A DNA stretch of 64,000 nucleotides. Source: Paralithodes platypus (lineage: Eukaryota; Arthropoda; Malacostraca; Decapoda; Lithodidae). Shown here piece after piece: positions 1 through 11,457 of this stretch (the stretch's first letter is position 1; each line of letters begins with the position of its first letter). A model generated the notes under the pieces. That model was not told the origin of the DNA. It saw only the letters and a list, made by a program, of their open reading frames with translations, and did no database searches. Both the position numbers and the translations under genes were made by a program. The DNA lies in assembly GCA_032716605.1 (NCBI GenBank), contig CM064512.1, forward strand, positions 27,457,273 to 27,521,272, read 5' to 3'.

Positions 1-740
1 TTGAGCCAACTGTACAACATTGTTCGCACCCAATTTTTTCAGTAGGTTTTTCAATAAACTTGAGGCTGGGGGTGGGCGAGATAACGGTGGGAAGCAATAG
101 CTGTCCAGCCAACAGTTCTTTTTAGGCAACCAAGATGGGTCAGTTGATACACTTATAAACAATAACAGCTGATACAAAGATTGTTTTGTGTATACTAGTT
201 TAGGTCTTCTGTGTAGAGACATGACAAGCAAAATATATTATTTTAGTATATCCTTCAGTTATTTAGTTCTGTAATTTATGTTCTATGTGCATGCACATTT
301 GCCTATGTACAGTAAGTTCTGTTCCTCGTCGTGATCTTAAGTATGCAAGTAAAATAGTATGAATGAATTGTGAGTGTGGTTTCTTTTAGGTCTCGGTTAA
401 TTAACTACATAAGAAACTACAATCGTAATTCAATCATGCGTATTATATATCTATGCATATGAGGAGCTTAACTTATGTGGGCAACTACATATAAGCAGGA
501 ATTTTAAAAATGACACAGCAACAGCTGAATCACAGGATGAATATATATAACATACACTTATTAATGGGCTATCACACTTGTCATTATTTCCGTGGTTTCT
601 CGTCTCATTTCCGTGGTCTTGTCGACAAGCCACGCTGTTCGATAACAAAGTTGCGAGATTGTCGTTTAAACACGGAAATTATCAGAGCAACAACAGCTTA
701 GTCAACATTATATTTAGTTATATATCCTAATGCAATTTCA
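1..740. other. AT-rich stretch, nothing recognised
   Basis: No coding region, RNA gene or repeat border could be supported here. The short open frames in this stretch lack family motifs and are treated as chance. Confidence 0.5.
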
Positions 741-1080
741 ATAATGTCTGTCAGTTGTTGCAATGTGGTGGTACTGTCAGCCTACTGGTGTAGTAGTGCT
801 GTCTGCCAGATGTTAAAATGTGTTAGTAATGTTGCCAGGCGTTGAGATATAGTACTAATGTCTGCGGAATGTTGCATTACAGGATTATTGTCCGCCTCAT
901 GGAATATGGTAGTAATATTTGACAGATGTTGGAATAAAGTATTAGTGTGCACCAAATGTTGAAATAACATAGCAATGTATGTCTGATGTTGTAATAAGGT
1001 AGTGATGTCTGCCAGATGTAGAAGTCTGACAGTGGCATAACATAATGTTAGAACGACTGCCAGATGTTCAAATATGGCAA
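741..1080. repeat. Diverged minisatellite, period about 30 bp
   Basis: A core resembling GTCTGCCAGATGTTGAAAT recurs near 790, 828, 858, 888, 918, 948, 977, 1008 and 1060, with linkers such as GTAGTAATGT. Copies differ at many positions, so the array is old. No open frame spans it. Confidence 0.65.
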
Positions 1081-1264
1081 AGGCATAGCATTATTACCCA
1101 AGCTTCACCTAACCTAACTTACTGTAGTGTAATAAAATCCAACCTACCCCATACCTACATACTTGTAAGACATAAAGTACACCGGAGTGATATGGTATTT
1201 TTGTAAAGCGTCAGTCTGACGAAACATGATGCTATTTGACCCAATGACAGAACTAGGTTGAATA

Positions 1265-1350
1265 TAAACAGAAAATATATGTTTTGTTCTATGTGAGTGA
1301 AGGAGACAAAATGCAGAACTGCCTGTAGCGAGTGCCTCTCCCATATGATT
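1265..1350 (-). repeat. LINE 3' tail fragment
   Basis: The stretch with GGAGACAAAATGCAGAACTG and TGCCTGTAGCGAGTG closely matches the 3' ends of the jockey/CR1-like LINEs near 29520-29575 and, in the opposite orientation, near 63840-63895. It is an isolated terminal scrap with no attached coding sequence. Confidence 0.55.
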
Positions 1351-2235
1351 CCCGGAACAGACCTTTTAGCACTGATCCATGATCATACCATAATGGTTAC
1401 CGAGTCTCCGGAGATAATTCTGGCCAGTTAACCTTTGGTAATGAGCAGCCTATGTAAGTTGGTAAAGCAGGTTAATACGGCCAGGTAGTGGTGTACAATA
1501 TTGCTGGAGGTTAAGCCAGAACTTCCAGCCATTACAGTTTTTATGGTAGCGTCTGAGATTAGGTCAGGCATTATCATGGATAAAATATAAAGCCCTTTGG
1601 AGGAAAAGGTGGGGAAGTGGGTTATATTGGTGGGACAATCAAGGACAGTGGTCGGCATCCTCATCACCAGCCATATCATCCGGCTGGCTACGTACAGTAT
1701 GTGGGCGAGCAAGCGGTTCGCCTTATTGACATTTGAATTATTTATAATAGTAATCTTGTAATAAAGAATATCAGTACATGTTATATCATACCACAGAACA
1801 TTCAGGGCACTATCGTGATTACAAAGCTCTATCTTAATAGTAATACTCGAAAATATCGGTAGATAAAAACACATACGGAATATTTTGTGGTAGTTATATA
1901 AAACTATCTAATTGTCTAATAATATGAACGATAATCGGCTGTTACGGAAGATACTTCTTACACTGTTAATAATGACATACTATAGTACAAGTCTATTATA
2001 TTGAGTTATAATTTACATTTTACGTTCTTTCACATTCCCATTTATCAATTTTGTTTTGATTTTAAAGTTTGCCTTCCCATATTTACGTCTGTCATCTCAA
2101 AATTATTTTATTTTCTTTCTTCTCTCAATTATTGCTACAGTATATAAAGAGTAGGTACGTATACAGAGTATGCTCAAGCACATACCCTATTGCTGGGGGT
2201 GACCGACCCGAGACAAAGCCCTAACAGAAACCTTT
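1351..2235. other. AT-rich intergenic stretch
   Basis: A 148-codon open frame on the minus strand (1428-1874) has no motif I recognise and a composition like its surroundings, so I do not call it a gene. Nothing else is supported. Confidence 0.4.
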
Positions 2236-2244
2236 AAACTTCCA

Positions 2245-2350
2245 TTTCTTAAGAGTCCGAGACCACTTTCGCGTTCCCTCGCCTCTTTATTTGTCTTGTT
2301 GAGTAGGAGACTTTTACAATGGGAGGATTCCTACCCTCCTTCCCTCAGAA
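2245..2350 (-). repeat. RTE-type LINE leader fragment
   Basis: This stretch (GACCACTTTCGCGTTCCC, then TTGTCTTGTTGAGTAGG) is similar to 33548-33655, which lies just upstream of a minus-strand RTE-like endonuclease. It is probably the same LINE leader, detached from its coding region. Confidence 0.5.
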
Positions 2351-4135
2351 AGAAAAGTATGACAGTACCATAGACACACATAAATGGCTAAGGTTGGGTA
2401 GAGGATGCCAAACCTCACTCTGGATAGGACCAGATTTCAATATTCATAATATGACGTTTTTAACTGACGTTCATGTTTCACAAATCCACTGTATTTATTT
2501 TGTTCATATATAGTTTCAATATTCAAAATGTAAATATAATTGTTGATGCTATCTACTTAACGTATTCGGGGATGTGAATGAATAGGTAAGCCAAATGTTC
2601 AGTGCTCTAAGTATTTATTTGTTTGCGTATGTTCGCCCTTCCATATTGTCCCTCTACCATTCGTTCACTTTCGTCTTCTCTCACCTGGTGGTGGAGAACG
2701 GTTGGTGATTGGACCTGGGTTTGTTTTACCATAATATACATTTACTTGTTGGTGTATGTATAGTTGTTTAATGTTGTATGTGTTGTTATGTTTTTGCATG
2801 TATTTATATATGTATGTATTTATGACGCAATGTATGCAATAATGCATGTATTATTTACAGTAGGTAATTAGTAATTTAAGTGCATGTTTATGTGCTCACG
2901 TATTTGTGTTTAAGCTTTAGACATGTCTAGCGCAATTAGGTCTTGCTGAAGTCCTGAAAGGAAGAAGACTAAGAGTTAGTAAAATACAAGAGGAATTGCT
3001 GTCATTATAGGTCAGTCATACTTCACTACCTGTTTTTTTACTTTCACAATGTTTAGTCTATCACCAAACCTTAAATAAACAAAGTTGCAGAGGGGCGATG
3101 TGACTTGACCATTAATCTATAAATGGCAACAAAATATCTTATTTATTTATGAACTCCCTACATATTATACAGTATATGCTCTGTACTACTACAACAGTAT
3201 ATGTATTTCATAATTTCCTACACATATACAGTATACTGTAGATAGTCTAAGTACCATAACATAGACTAAAATAGGATAATCTAGGTCAAGTTATATTGCC
3301 CAATATCAGTGTTATCGAATGTACAGTCTCACAGACAACATTTGTGTCTCATATTAATTAATATATTCCCCACTTCTTATGAGAAAAACAAAAAAATAAT
3401 CATTGCTTTCTATATCCGAACAACATTGGTGTGTAGTTCATGTTTGCTTTAAGAACATGTGTTGCATGATATATAAGAGCGATATATTGTAATAATTGTA
3501 CAACTAATTTACAAACCCTATTTTGAATTAATGATTAACCTCCAATTTCAATACATCAATCCCGATGGAAATATTTTGTAATAATATAATGGAGATTGTT
3601 GACTATATAGTTACAATGTTTGAACATAGTGTTCTTTCAAGAAGGTTATAATTTTGGTTACATTTATCACCGTGGAAATATGCTCAGATGTATACATTTG
3701 CTAATAACCTGTAACTATCTTTTTTCTATATTCCAACTTACTTCCTCTCGGGCATAGGCTGAGAGCCTTAACATTCACCGCTTTACAATGAACAGTGAAG
3801 CCTGTGAGGTCTTGCTCCAGTCTAGGGAGTGAGACATGTGAAGCACGTAGAGTACAACGAGCACCTGCCATCTTGCCTTCACATGAGGCACGGTGCTCAC
3901 TCATGGCCCGAAACGACCCCATCTCTGAAGCCATCTCGTTCCCATGCTTCACTGTCTCACCCCCTACACTCGGACTCTCACACTTACACACACACAACGC
4001 CACCTGTTGAGCAGATAACTCACCAGGCATTGCACCCCTATAGCATATTTTGAATATGGGAATATTCATACACTGCTATTTAATCAGGGAACAATGAGGG
4101 TATTTTATTGACGTTTCGGTGGGCTTGTGGTAATG
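2351..4135. other. AT-rich intergenic stretch
   Basis: Low-complexity AT-rich DNA with (CA) and TATGTAT runs. Overlapping open frames on both strands at 3701-4069 have no family motif. No feature is supported. Confidence 0.45.
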
Positions 4136-4139
4136 CACT

Positions 4140-4262
4140 GATACTAGGTACAGCACAAATTCCATCCCAATAATATCTTCCCATTGATACATCGGGATTT
4201 GAACCCGGGACCTTTGGATTACCAGGCCAGTGGCAAGACCACTCCACCACACCTCCCTACAT
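4140..4262 (-). repeat. tRNA-derived SINE fragment
   Basis: Read on the minus strand, about 4255 to 4188 is tRNA-like: GTGGTGGAGTGGTC in the A-box position and GGGTTCAAATCCCG, containing a consensus B box (GGTTCAAATCC). Flanking sequence does not form a complete tRNA cloverleaf, so I read it as a SINE head or tRNA pseudogene rather than a working tRNA. Confidence 0.55.
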
Positions 4263-4985
4263 ATATTCTAGTCGGAAGCATGACATCATTCTTAGTTACC
4301 AAATTACCTCTGAAACGTCTTGCTATGATAAATATTGCCATAATGTGTAAATATAATGTATGTCTGTATACAGTATATATTACACCGTTTAATATTGTCG
4401 CCGAAATCTTGAGTGAAGGCATAGGACACATTTTGTTTAGCCTGACTGGACAGAGAGTTTCATCTGGGTTATACATAAAATACATAATAATAGAACCCTT
4501 GCCTTCACTACCACACCGTAACATCTCCACAATATTGATATTACCGATACAAACACGCGCTGGAAAACACCCAGTTAAATTTCAATACAGAGAAAATGGC
4601 GCTTGAATTTGCAATTAAAGTACAATCGTAGGTGGTTTAGAAAACCAGTGAGGGGCAAGAACGAATTTGGTGTTGTTGGTGAGTTATAGAGTTGTTGTGG
4701 TGGTGCTATGTTGTAATACTGTTGTGCTTTGGTAACTTGTATGCTTTGGTGGTATTGGTGTTCAGAGTGGTTTTGTAGGATTGTTGCATTGCTGTTAGGG
4801 GGACATTAATGCTGATAATTGTTCAATGTAAACCCTTTCTGTACCGGTGTCGTCCGGTTAAACTGTATTCTGGCTACTATTAGTCGATTTGATTGTTTGA
4901 AAAGGGCCTCCAGAAATTAAAAGGCTTCGAACTCTCGCAGTGAACCCAGTTTACTACCACAGATCCTTCTTCAACTACATATCGT
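4263..4985. other. Intergenic stretch left of the LTR element
   Basis: No supported gene. The last bases before 4986 read ATCGT, of which TCGT is repeated immediately after the right LTR, giving the presumed target-site duplication of the LTR element. Confidence 0.5.
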
Positions 4986-6799
4986 TGTTACGACCGGGGC
5001 TCGTATAAAACAAGGGCTCTTAATCATTGGACTAGAAAGGCACACAGCCACAACGGTAACACTAGATCCAACCCCTGAACTTATAATGCCGGCGCACAAA
5101 AAACACCTATACCCTCCAGAGTTAAATCTGCGATAACGGGGTATCCTATAACTCCGTATAAGTGCACTACTACTACAGGCTGATGATCTCTGATACAGCC
5201 TGATCACAACAACATACAATTACGTTAATAAGGTATACAAGGAAAAGATAGAGATCTTAATTAAATCACTGCAATGATTTAATGCAAACTAGAAGAAGGT
5301 ATATTTAAAGTTACTCTAAACAATAATGAACTGTCACTCCTATACTAAAAAAAGTGAACGAAAGTCCCAAACCATCGAGCAGGAATCTTCTGAAGAAAGT
5401 CTGATGCTGGGGTAAGATGATCGTATCGGATTTTGAACTGTTATATAAAGCAGGGTCAATATAGGACAAGTGTAGAGACAGACAGTGTCAACTGACACGG
5501 GAATAACGATAAATGCACACAAGTATTATCTCCAACAACAAAAGAAGTCCTTCGTCAGGCAACTCAAAAAACCTGCTCAGGTTGTGCAACTCAACAACAA
5601 CCAAGGCTTACGGTCAACGCGAATAAGAATGCTGCATGAATAACATAAGAGTTTATAATTCTAAACGGGTGTCTGCTAGGCTAATAAAGTCTAGCTGGGA
5701 TGTCGTAGGCTAGGAAACAATGGCTGAGCAAGCGGCTCGTAACCTAGCGAGGTCCTTAAGACTGTGCAGCCAAATTACGTTAATTGACGGGGTGCTCTCT
5801 TGAGAGATCCAGATCGCTAATATCTGGTTCTCTCCCGGCGACCCTCTCAAAGTCAAAACAAAACGAGTTAGCACAGTGCTGGGTGGCAGAGGCAAAAGCC
5901 TTCACTCACAGCACAGTGCTAAACTCACAAGGTACACAGTCAGAAAGACCACCTAGGCTTCCCACGTCTCCTTTGCGATTGTACAGGTTAAGCAAAACCT
6001 GTTACACATCGGAAATCACAACACAAGTAGCCTTACCCCAGTCTAGCATTAAATAGCCCAGCAGACAGCCAAGGAATAGGCAGGGAGATACCGTGAGTGT
6101 GTCGAACCTCTACAGACAAAATGGTAACCCCTCCAAAATGCCTAACTAAACATATACCGTAATATCTGAGAGCTTCAGCATATAATACGATGGCCGATAT
6201 ATGAAATCGTGCAGAACCAAAGGGGAGTTATGATATTAAATAGAGAGGAAGAATGAGAGGTAAGAAGTTGAGAGAGAGAGAGAAAGTGCTCTATAGGTAG
6301 AAGTCGGTGACAGGTGGCAAGGGATATGTTAAGGGTATGCTGGTCAGGCAAGCTCTGAAGAGAATAGCTCCTCGGGACCCCTCCAGGATCACACACAAAG
6401 GCATGGTGGTCAGCCAATCACAGGCCGCTACGTCACCAGGCAGCAGGCCTGCAGAAGGCGCCAGGAACCACCAGCCAATCAAAACCGAGAGAAAAGACCA
6501 CGCGGGCGAGCAACTCCTCGAGGAGGGAGGAGGAGGAAAAGCAACACTCACCTCCCCCACCCTGCTCGCTCGCTCTCTCTCTCTCTCCTTCACTACAATG
6601 CATCTTATGTTCAACTCGTGATATAAAATATAATGCATTGTCACAGGCGAAAATAAAGACCACTTCTATACTGCCTGTGACATGACTATTCACAAGAAAG
6701 AAAGTACAACATTGTAGATAGACTGTAGCCCATTTCACTGCCCTGGCGAGCACTAGTGGCTACCGGGAGGCGATTCTGCCAACGCTGGCAGGCGTCACA
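4986..6799 (-). repeat. Downstream LTR (3' in transcription sense)
   Basis: About 1814 bp, TG...CA bounded. It matches 11458-13265 along its whole length with scattered substitutions and small indels, for example one extra ACT near 5167 and a longer GA run near 6270-6290. It contains no coding sequence. Confidence 0.92.
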
Positions 6800-7140
6800 C
6801 CCCGCCCAAGATATAAGACGCTCAACATTAGGCGAGCACGATATCTGACAAGGCAGAATGCCGACAAGACCCGTCACACATAGCCACTCCACCAGAAAGG
6901 AAATGCAAAGCTCATGTCTTACATAAAACATATCAACATAAAGAATATCTTATAACCCCTCCCAAGCATAATAGTATAATTTAGCCTACTATGCTCCCTG
7001 AGCGAGCTTCACAGAGCCCAGCCTCCTAAGTGAAAGACAGGTTCAACTTAGGACTTTAGCTATAACATAGGCAACTTCCAATTAACTATCAAAAGAAAGA
7101 GTTTTCGTGTGATTTTTTATTTTTAATATGTTTATGGCAG
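6800..7140 (-). other. Non-coding tail and polypurine-like tract
   Basis: On the minus strand, TTGGGCGGGG (6800-6809) directly abuts the LTR and is in the right place for a polypurine tract priming plus-strand synthesis. The remainder up to the end of the pol remnant is untranslated. Confidence 0.5.
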
Positions 7141-7160
7141 CTGCACTTACAGGGGCAAGC

Positions 7161-7385
7161 CTAGTTTTTCTCCACTCTCAACACACACTGACTGAACGGC
7201 GAGGGTTCTCCTGCAGACAAACCCTCCCGTGACAAACAATCGGCCAAAACATTATCAGTGCCCTTAGCATGCCACACATCCAACTTGTGTTCCGGCAGCA
7301 CAACAACACCTGACACTGATAAACTGCCCAGTTCATCACAAGACTGGCACTTCTCTTCGCTCTTTCCGGCAACGGGACCTGCCAA
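7161..7385 (-). pseudogene. RNase H C-terminal remnant of pol
   Basis: The frame contains LDVWHAKGTDNVLADCLSRE, the characteristic end of a Ty3/gypsy RNase H domain (hxxGxxNxxADxLSR). It is joined abruptly to unrelated reading about 20 residues upstream, and no integrase motif (HHCC or DD35E) follows before the LTR. The palm of the RT with its YxDD box, most of RNase H and the integrase have therefore been lost. Confidence 0.7.
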
Positions 7386-8060
7386 AAGCCTTTCACTAGT
7401 TCTACCTTCACGATAGGCGATGCAGCCCCGATGCGGTCTATGGTGTCGTCAACTCTCGATAAGGTATAGGCGTCTGTCAGGGATAATGCTCACACAGTCT
7501 CGCAATCAACACACTCACTGATCTTGCCACCTAACACAGGTTGCAAAGTTACAGGCAACGACCACTCACGACATTCCTTATCCCTCAGACCCTTGGGCAA
7601 TGGATAGGTGTCTGTCAGGGATAATGCAGACACACTGATCTTGCCACTTAACACAGGTTGCAAAGTTACAGGCAACGACCACTCACGACATTCCTTATCC
7701 CTCAGACCCTTCGTCAACACATAATCCAGCTCTGATTGCACCACAGGCTGTCGAGCAGGATTTATACGGTAGGGAATTAAACTGAGCCTTGCACTGTCTC
7801 CAGCCTCCATGTCGGATTCTACCCCGTACATCAGGCCTGGAGAATGAACAAACAAGCGAAAGTACTGCCATAGCCTAGTAAACAACTGCCTGGCACCGTC
7901 TCCAGCCTTCATGTCAGATTCTACCCCGTACATCAACCTGGAGAATGAACAAACATGCGAATGTACTGCCATAGCCTAGTAAACAACTCCTCTTGTCGCT
8001 CAGGAACAAAAGGTTGCAACTTATCTCGAAGAACAACATGCCTAGTGCCCTCCCACAACC
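7386..8060 (-). pseudogene. Reverse transcriptase N-terminal remnant with internal duplications
   Basis: In order on the minus strand: LIPYRINPARQPVVQSELDY and VLTKGL (the PYRxNP..v..El..mL..G start of Ty3/gypsy RT), a DTYPLP motif, then VDDTIDRIG and VKGFWQVPL, matching ..IDD.ID.iG..........G.WQvPl. Two segments are locally duplicated: about 100 bp upstream of PYRINP (7797-7990) and about 120 bp carrying KGLRDKECREWSLPVT (7515-7735). The duplications and frame changes disrupt the domain, and the region ends in the deletion that removes the catalytic YxDD. Confidence 0.7.
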
Positions 8061-9812
8061 CAGCCGAGACCGCAGCTTCTAACCTGTAGTCTCCCTCCTT
8101 CTCCACCTTCGTCTCTAGAACAGCCAGGTCATGAGAGGGACAATCAGTACCACCTGTGCAGTCACTCCCATAGTTCATTATTGCAAAGGCTTCCCCGCCG
8201 ATACCGTACATGCGCACCCCCGAATTCCTTACGACTACATCTGCCTGCGCAGCATCACCGCTTTTAGCGACATGGCCAGATACAGTCGGTCTATGGTAGG
8301 GCTGTTGCATTCGACTAGAGCAGCATTGGGAGGCTATGCGACGACCGGGCACTTCTATGCCACAGCCAACCTCACCAATCTGCTCAAAGTCCTCCTTTTG
8401 ACCACCACCCTTGGCAGCCATGGGTCGACCTTGACCTGACAACCATGTCCAAGCCTCGTCGCCCACCTTGAAACAACGAGGCTAATGGTCTCCCAACATT
8501 CACGTGACCTGCCCGCGGAACATCTTGCACCGCCTGAGTTGTGAGGCTCGGGGCCCGGCACGACCAGTGGGGTATGAACCGAGCTGGTGCTGGAGCGCTG
8601 CACACTGGCGCTCAGGCAGGTGCTCTAGCGCTTCCACAGCCACCAGACTCGTGTCCCCCGCCCACTGCTCCGCCGAGACATGACAATCCCTACTCTCCTC
8701 CACCTGTGCCCTACTGCCCCCCTCTCCTTCTCCACCTTGGCCGCTGCAGACCAACACAGGGACAGTAGGCTGCTCGGTGGTTGCCTCACATACTCCTCCA
8801 ACAGGTTCACATGACATGTTTCCCCGTCCTCGTGTTTGATCTCGACAGCACCATTACCACACGTCTGAACTTCCGGATCCTCCAACTGCAGTTTACAAAT
8901 ATCTGAGGGAACCAACCTGTCTAGATCCTTCCGAAGCAACCCAAGTCCTCCCCCAATATCAAACTGAGCAACCCTTTTTTCTCTCAGTGTGTAACGTTGC
9001 TGCCTCGTAGTCTCTTCCTGCCCTATCTCCTCACTAGCTGTGACAGGTCCTGGGGCCTCTCCAGTCTCCAACAACGGTGCCAATACTGAGTCGCCAAAAA
9101 GCGCTGCTGGTACTAAACTCTCCAAACTTTTACCAACATTAGCCGTCTTCTTCCGACCGTTCCTCCGTTGATCAGAAGACTGAGGAATAGGCTGTGACAC
9201 TTTGGATGCGAGAGGTCCAGTAACAACGCACACCATAGGTTGTACATGACACTTCTCTACCCACTCCTGTTCCTCCCTACTCACGTCGGCCGGCTTCTTG
9301 GCAACGACTAAGGGTGAAACCTCAGAAGTAGGCACCGCAAAGTCGTTGCCGAGAAGGAGGTCGACGCCCCCAACAGGCAAGTTCTCCACAACACCCACAT
9401 CCAACTCTCGTGTCACACCATCCACCTCCAGTTCCATCCTGACCAACGGGTATGACTTGACAGCATTGATACCCTGCACCACAACCACCCGTGCCGCGTT
9501 TATTGGTCTACCAGTAAAGTTCTTCATTAAAGTCGGAGAGGCACCCGTGTCTCGCAACAGCTCAACTCCATGCTTCTTACCAGCCCACCTCACGCAGCCA
9601 TGCCCTCGATGGTCACAAAAGACATCGCGGACAGGGTTCGAGCCTTCCAGATACTTCTCCACTGGCTGTGTCCCAGCCTCTGACGTTATACCCCGGGCAA
9701 ACTCAGACGACTTCGGGGACACCCCAATGTTGCGAGCCAAAGACACAACTGCATTAGGTAGCTTGCTTGGACAGGCTCTTGCAAAATGCCCCTTCTCATG
9801 ACAATGAAAACA
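8061..9812 (-). pseudogene. gag zinc knuckle plus retropepsin (protease) region
   Basis: From 9812 leftward one frame gives CFHCHEKGHFARAC, a C-x2-C-x4-H-x4-C zinc knuckle that binds RNA. It continues without interruption into a pepsin-like retroviral protease: LLRDTGASPTLM is the active-site DTGA box and VDLLLGNDF corresponds to the later conserved LLG.D motif. After the protease the frame runs to 8625 and then breaks; a second frame continues from about 8466 to 7933 as linker to RT. The product would cleave the Gag-Pol polyprotein. Active-site residues look intact, but the frame upstream of the knuckle is shifted relative to gag. Confidence 0.8.
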
Positions 9813-11237
9813 CTAACTCCCCCTTGGGCTTCCCTTGAGGTGGGGAAGGGCCCTGACCCTTCTTAAACGGGACGGTATTAGGTATATGGTCAGACTTAGT
9901 ATCGTTGCTCTTGTTGTAATGGTTATATGGTGTATCACTGACTCGGGGGGGTGGAGTGTTGCGCCCCTTGTTACCTGCATCGTTCCGTTGTGCAGTCCCG
10001 CACCCACGAATCAGTGACATCCGAAGGTCAGCCATCTCAGCTGCCTCCTGAAGAGTTTTCGGATTCTTTTCCTTAAGATTCAACGTCAGATCGCCGCCCG
10101 TACACTTATAAAATTGTTGTAGAAGCATCAGCTGTTTCAACTCCTCAAACGTCGATGCTTTATCAGAACGCAGCCAGTTTCTAAATGCATCGGACAGATC
10201 CCGGGCATGCTCAAGAAAGGTGCACTCACGACCCTTCTTTACACCCCGGAACTTCAATCTGTACGTCTCTGGTTGTAACTCATATGCCGGCAGGACAGCC
10301 TCCTTCAATACCTCGTAATCGATGCACGACTCCAAGGGCAACGCATCATATGCCTTGAGTCCTTTGCCAATCAATCTAGAGGAAACAAGGGCTGCCCACT
10401 TAACCTCGGGCCATTGGTGCTCCCGGCACTTCTTCTCGAAACTTATAAAAAATTCAGTGACACCCGACTCATCAAATACAGGGACCAACTTGAGCAGGTG
10501 CGATAACGACTGATCAAGACCTTGATTCCCAGAACCGAGACGCTGCCCTGTCGACTCCACCCTAGACTTCTCAAGATCTATGTCTGCACAGTACAGGTCT
10601 TTCTCTCTTCAGACTGAAGCTCAGCCTCACGTATGGCCTTTCTCTCCTCAGTCTCATATCTGGCCCTTCTCTCCTCAGCCTGAATCTTAGCCATCTCAAA
10701 CTCCCGCTGCTGCTGCTCAGATTCCCGCTTCTGCTGCAGCTGCATCTTAGCCATCTCAAGCTGGAAGAACATATCTGCAGTTAAACCTTGAGGAGGAAGA
10801 GATGCAACAATTGGAGACTCACCATGTGACAAACCACGCTGCCAGTGACTATCGGCCTGCGGAAACGTACCCGGCTCCGGAGCCCGAGGGGGCGCCATGG
10901 TAGGAGTCGAGTGGAATGGGGGCTGGGCCGAAGGTGCCCCAGCTCCCGCTCCACCCGAAGCCCCACGCACCCCGCCGAGCACACAGGCCACCAGGTCACC
11001 TCTCGACATGCTGCTAGTGCCCACATGCCCCATGACCGTGGCCAAACACTGGAGACCATACCGATCAATCCCCGACACCCGGTCAGCAGTAATAGGTATC
11101 TCCAGAAACTTCCTTGCATCCTCCTCACTAGCTATAACTCTAATGTCGTCTAACAAAGCCCGCTGCTGCACCTCAGTTTCTGTTTCCCGTACTGTGTCCT
11201 CACTGTACACTGATCCGTCGTCCGACATAGTGTCCAC
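9796..11237 (-). pseudogene. gag (capsid-like) open frames
   Basis: Two adjacent minus-strand frames make up gag. The first (11237-10578, 219 codons) has an acidic start, a proline/glycine-rich middle and a charged Gln/Glu/Arg stretch (about residues 160-215, EMAKIQAEERRARYETEE) likely to form a coiled coil. The second (10560-9796, 254 codons) resembles the SCAN-like capsid fold of gypsy gags: FISFEKKCREHQWPEVKWA, LKAYDALP, LKEAVLPAYELQPETYRLKF, FRNWL. Reading the second frame upstream gives DLYCADIDLEKSRVESTG, so one small indel near 10600 separates two halves of one protein. The zinc knuckle follows in a third frame. Confidence 0.8.
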
Positions 11238-11440
11238 CGAAAATTCTCAACGTTTAAAAAAAAAAAAAAAAAGTACCTAAACTCTTATGCAGCACTATTC
11301 ACTCAAAAATACAAGATGCTCGAAGACTCTTAAGTGTTATACTACTTGCCAAAAAAAAATCCACGTGTCTACTATATTCCTTTAAACAAAAACAAATGAC
11401 CACAACACTCCTGCAATATTTCTCTAAGTTCACAAAATCC

Positions 11441-11455
11441 TAAGCAAGGTCGCCA
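11441..11455 (-). promoter_or_regulatory. Putative tRNA primer-binding site
   Basis: Two bases inside the right LTR the minus strand reads TGGCGACCTTGC. The leading TGG pairs with the CCA end of a tRNA, and the position is right for first-strand priming. I did not assign the tRNA. Confidence 0.6.
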
Positions 11456-11457
11456 TT

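Noticed and set aside
780..1080. CRISPR-like array
   Set aside because: Repeats are diverged, about 30 bp end to end with no unique spacers, in a eukaryotic context; it is a minisatellite.
1428..1874. 148-codon minus-strand open frame
   Set aside because: No recognisable domain, composition like neighbouring non-coding DNA, no promoter or splice context.
3701..4069. 122-codon minus-strand frame with overlapping plus-strand frames
   Set aside because: Several frames are open at once over a compositionally odd stretch; none has family motifs.
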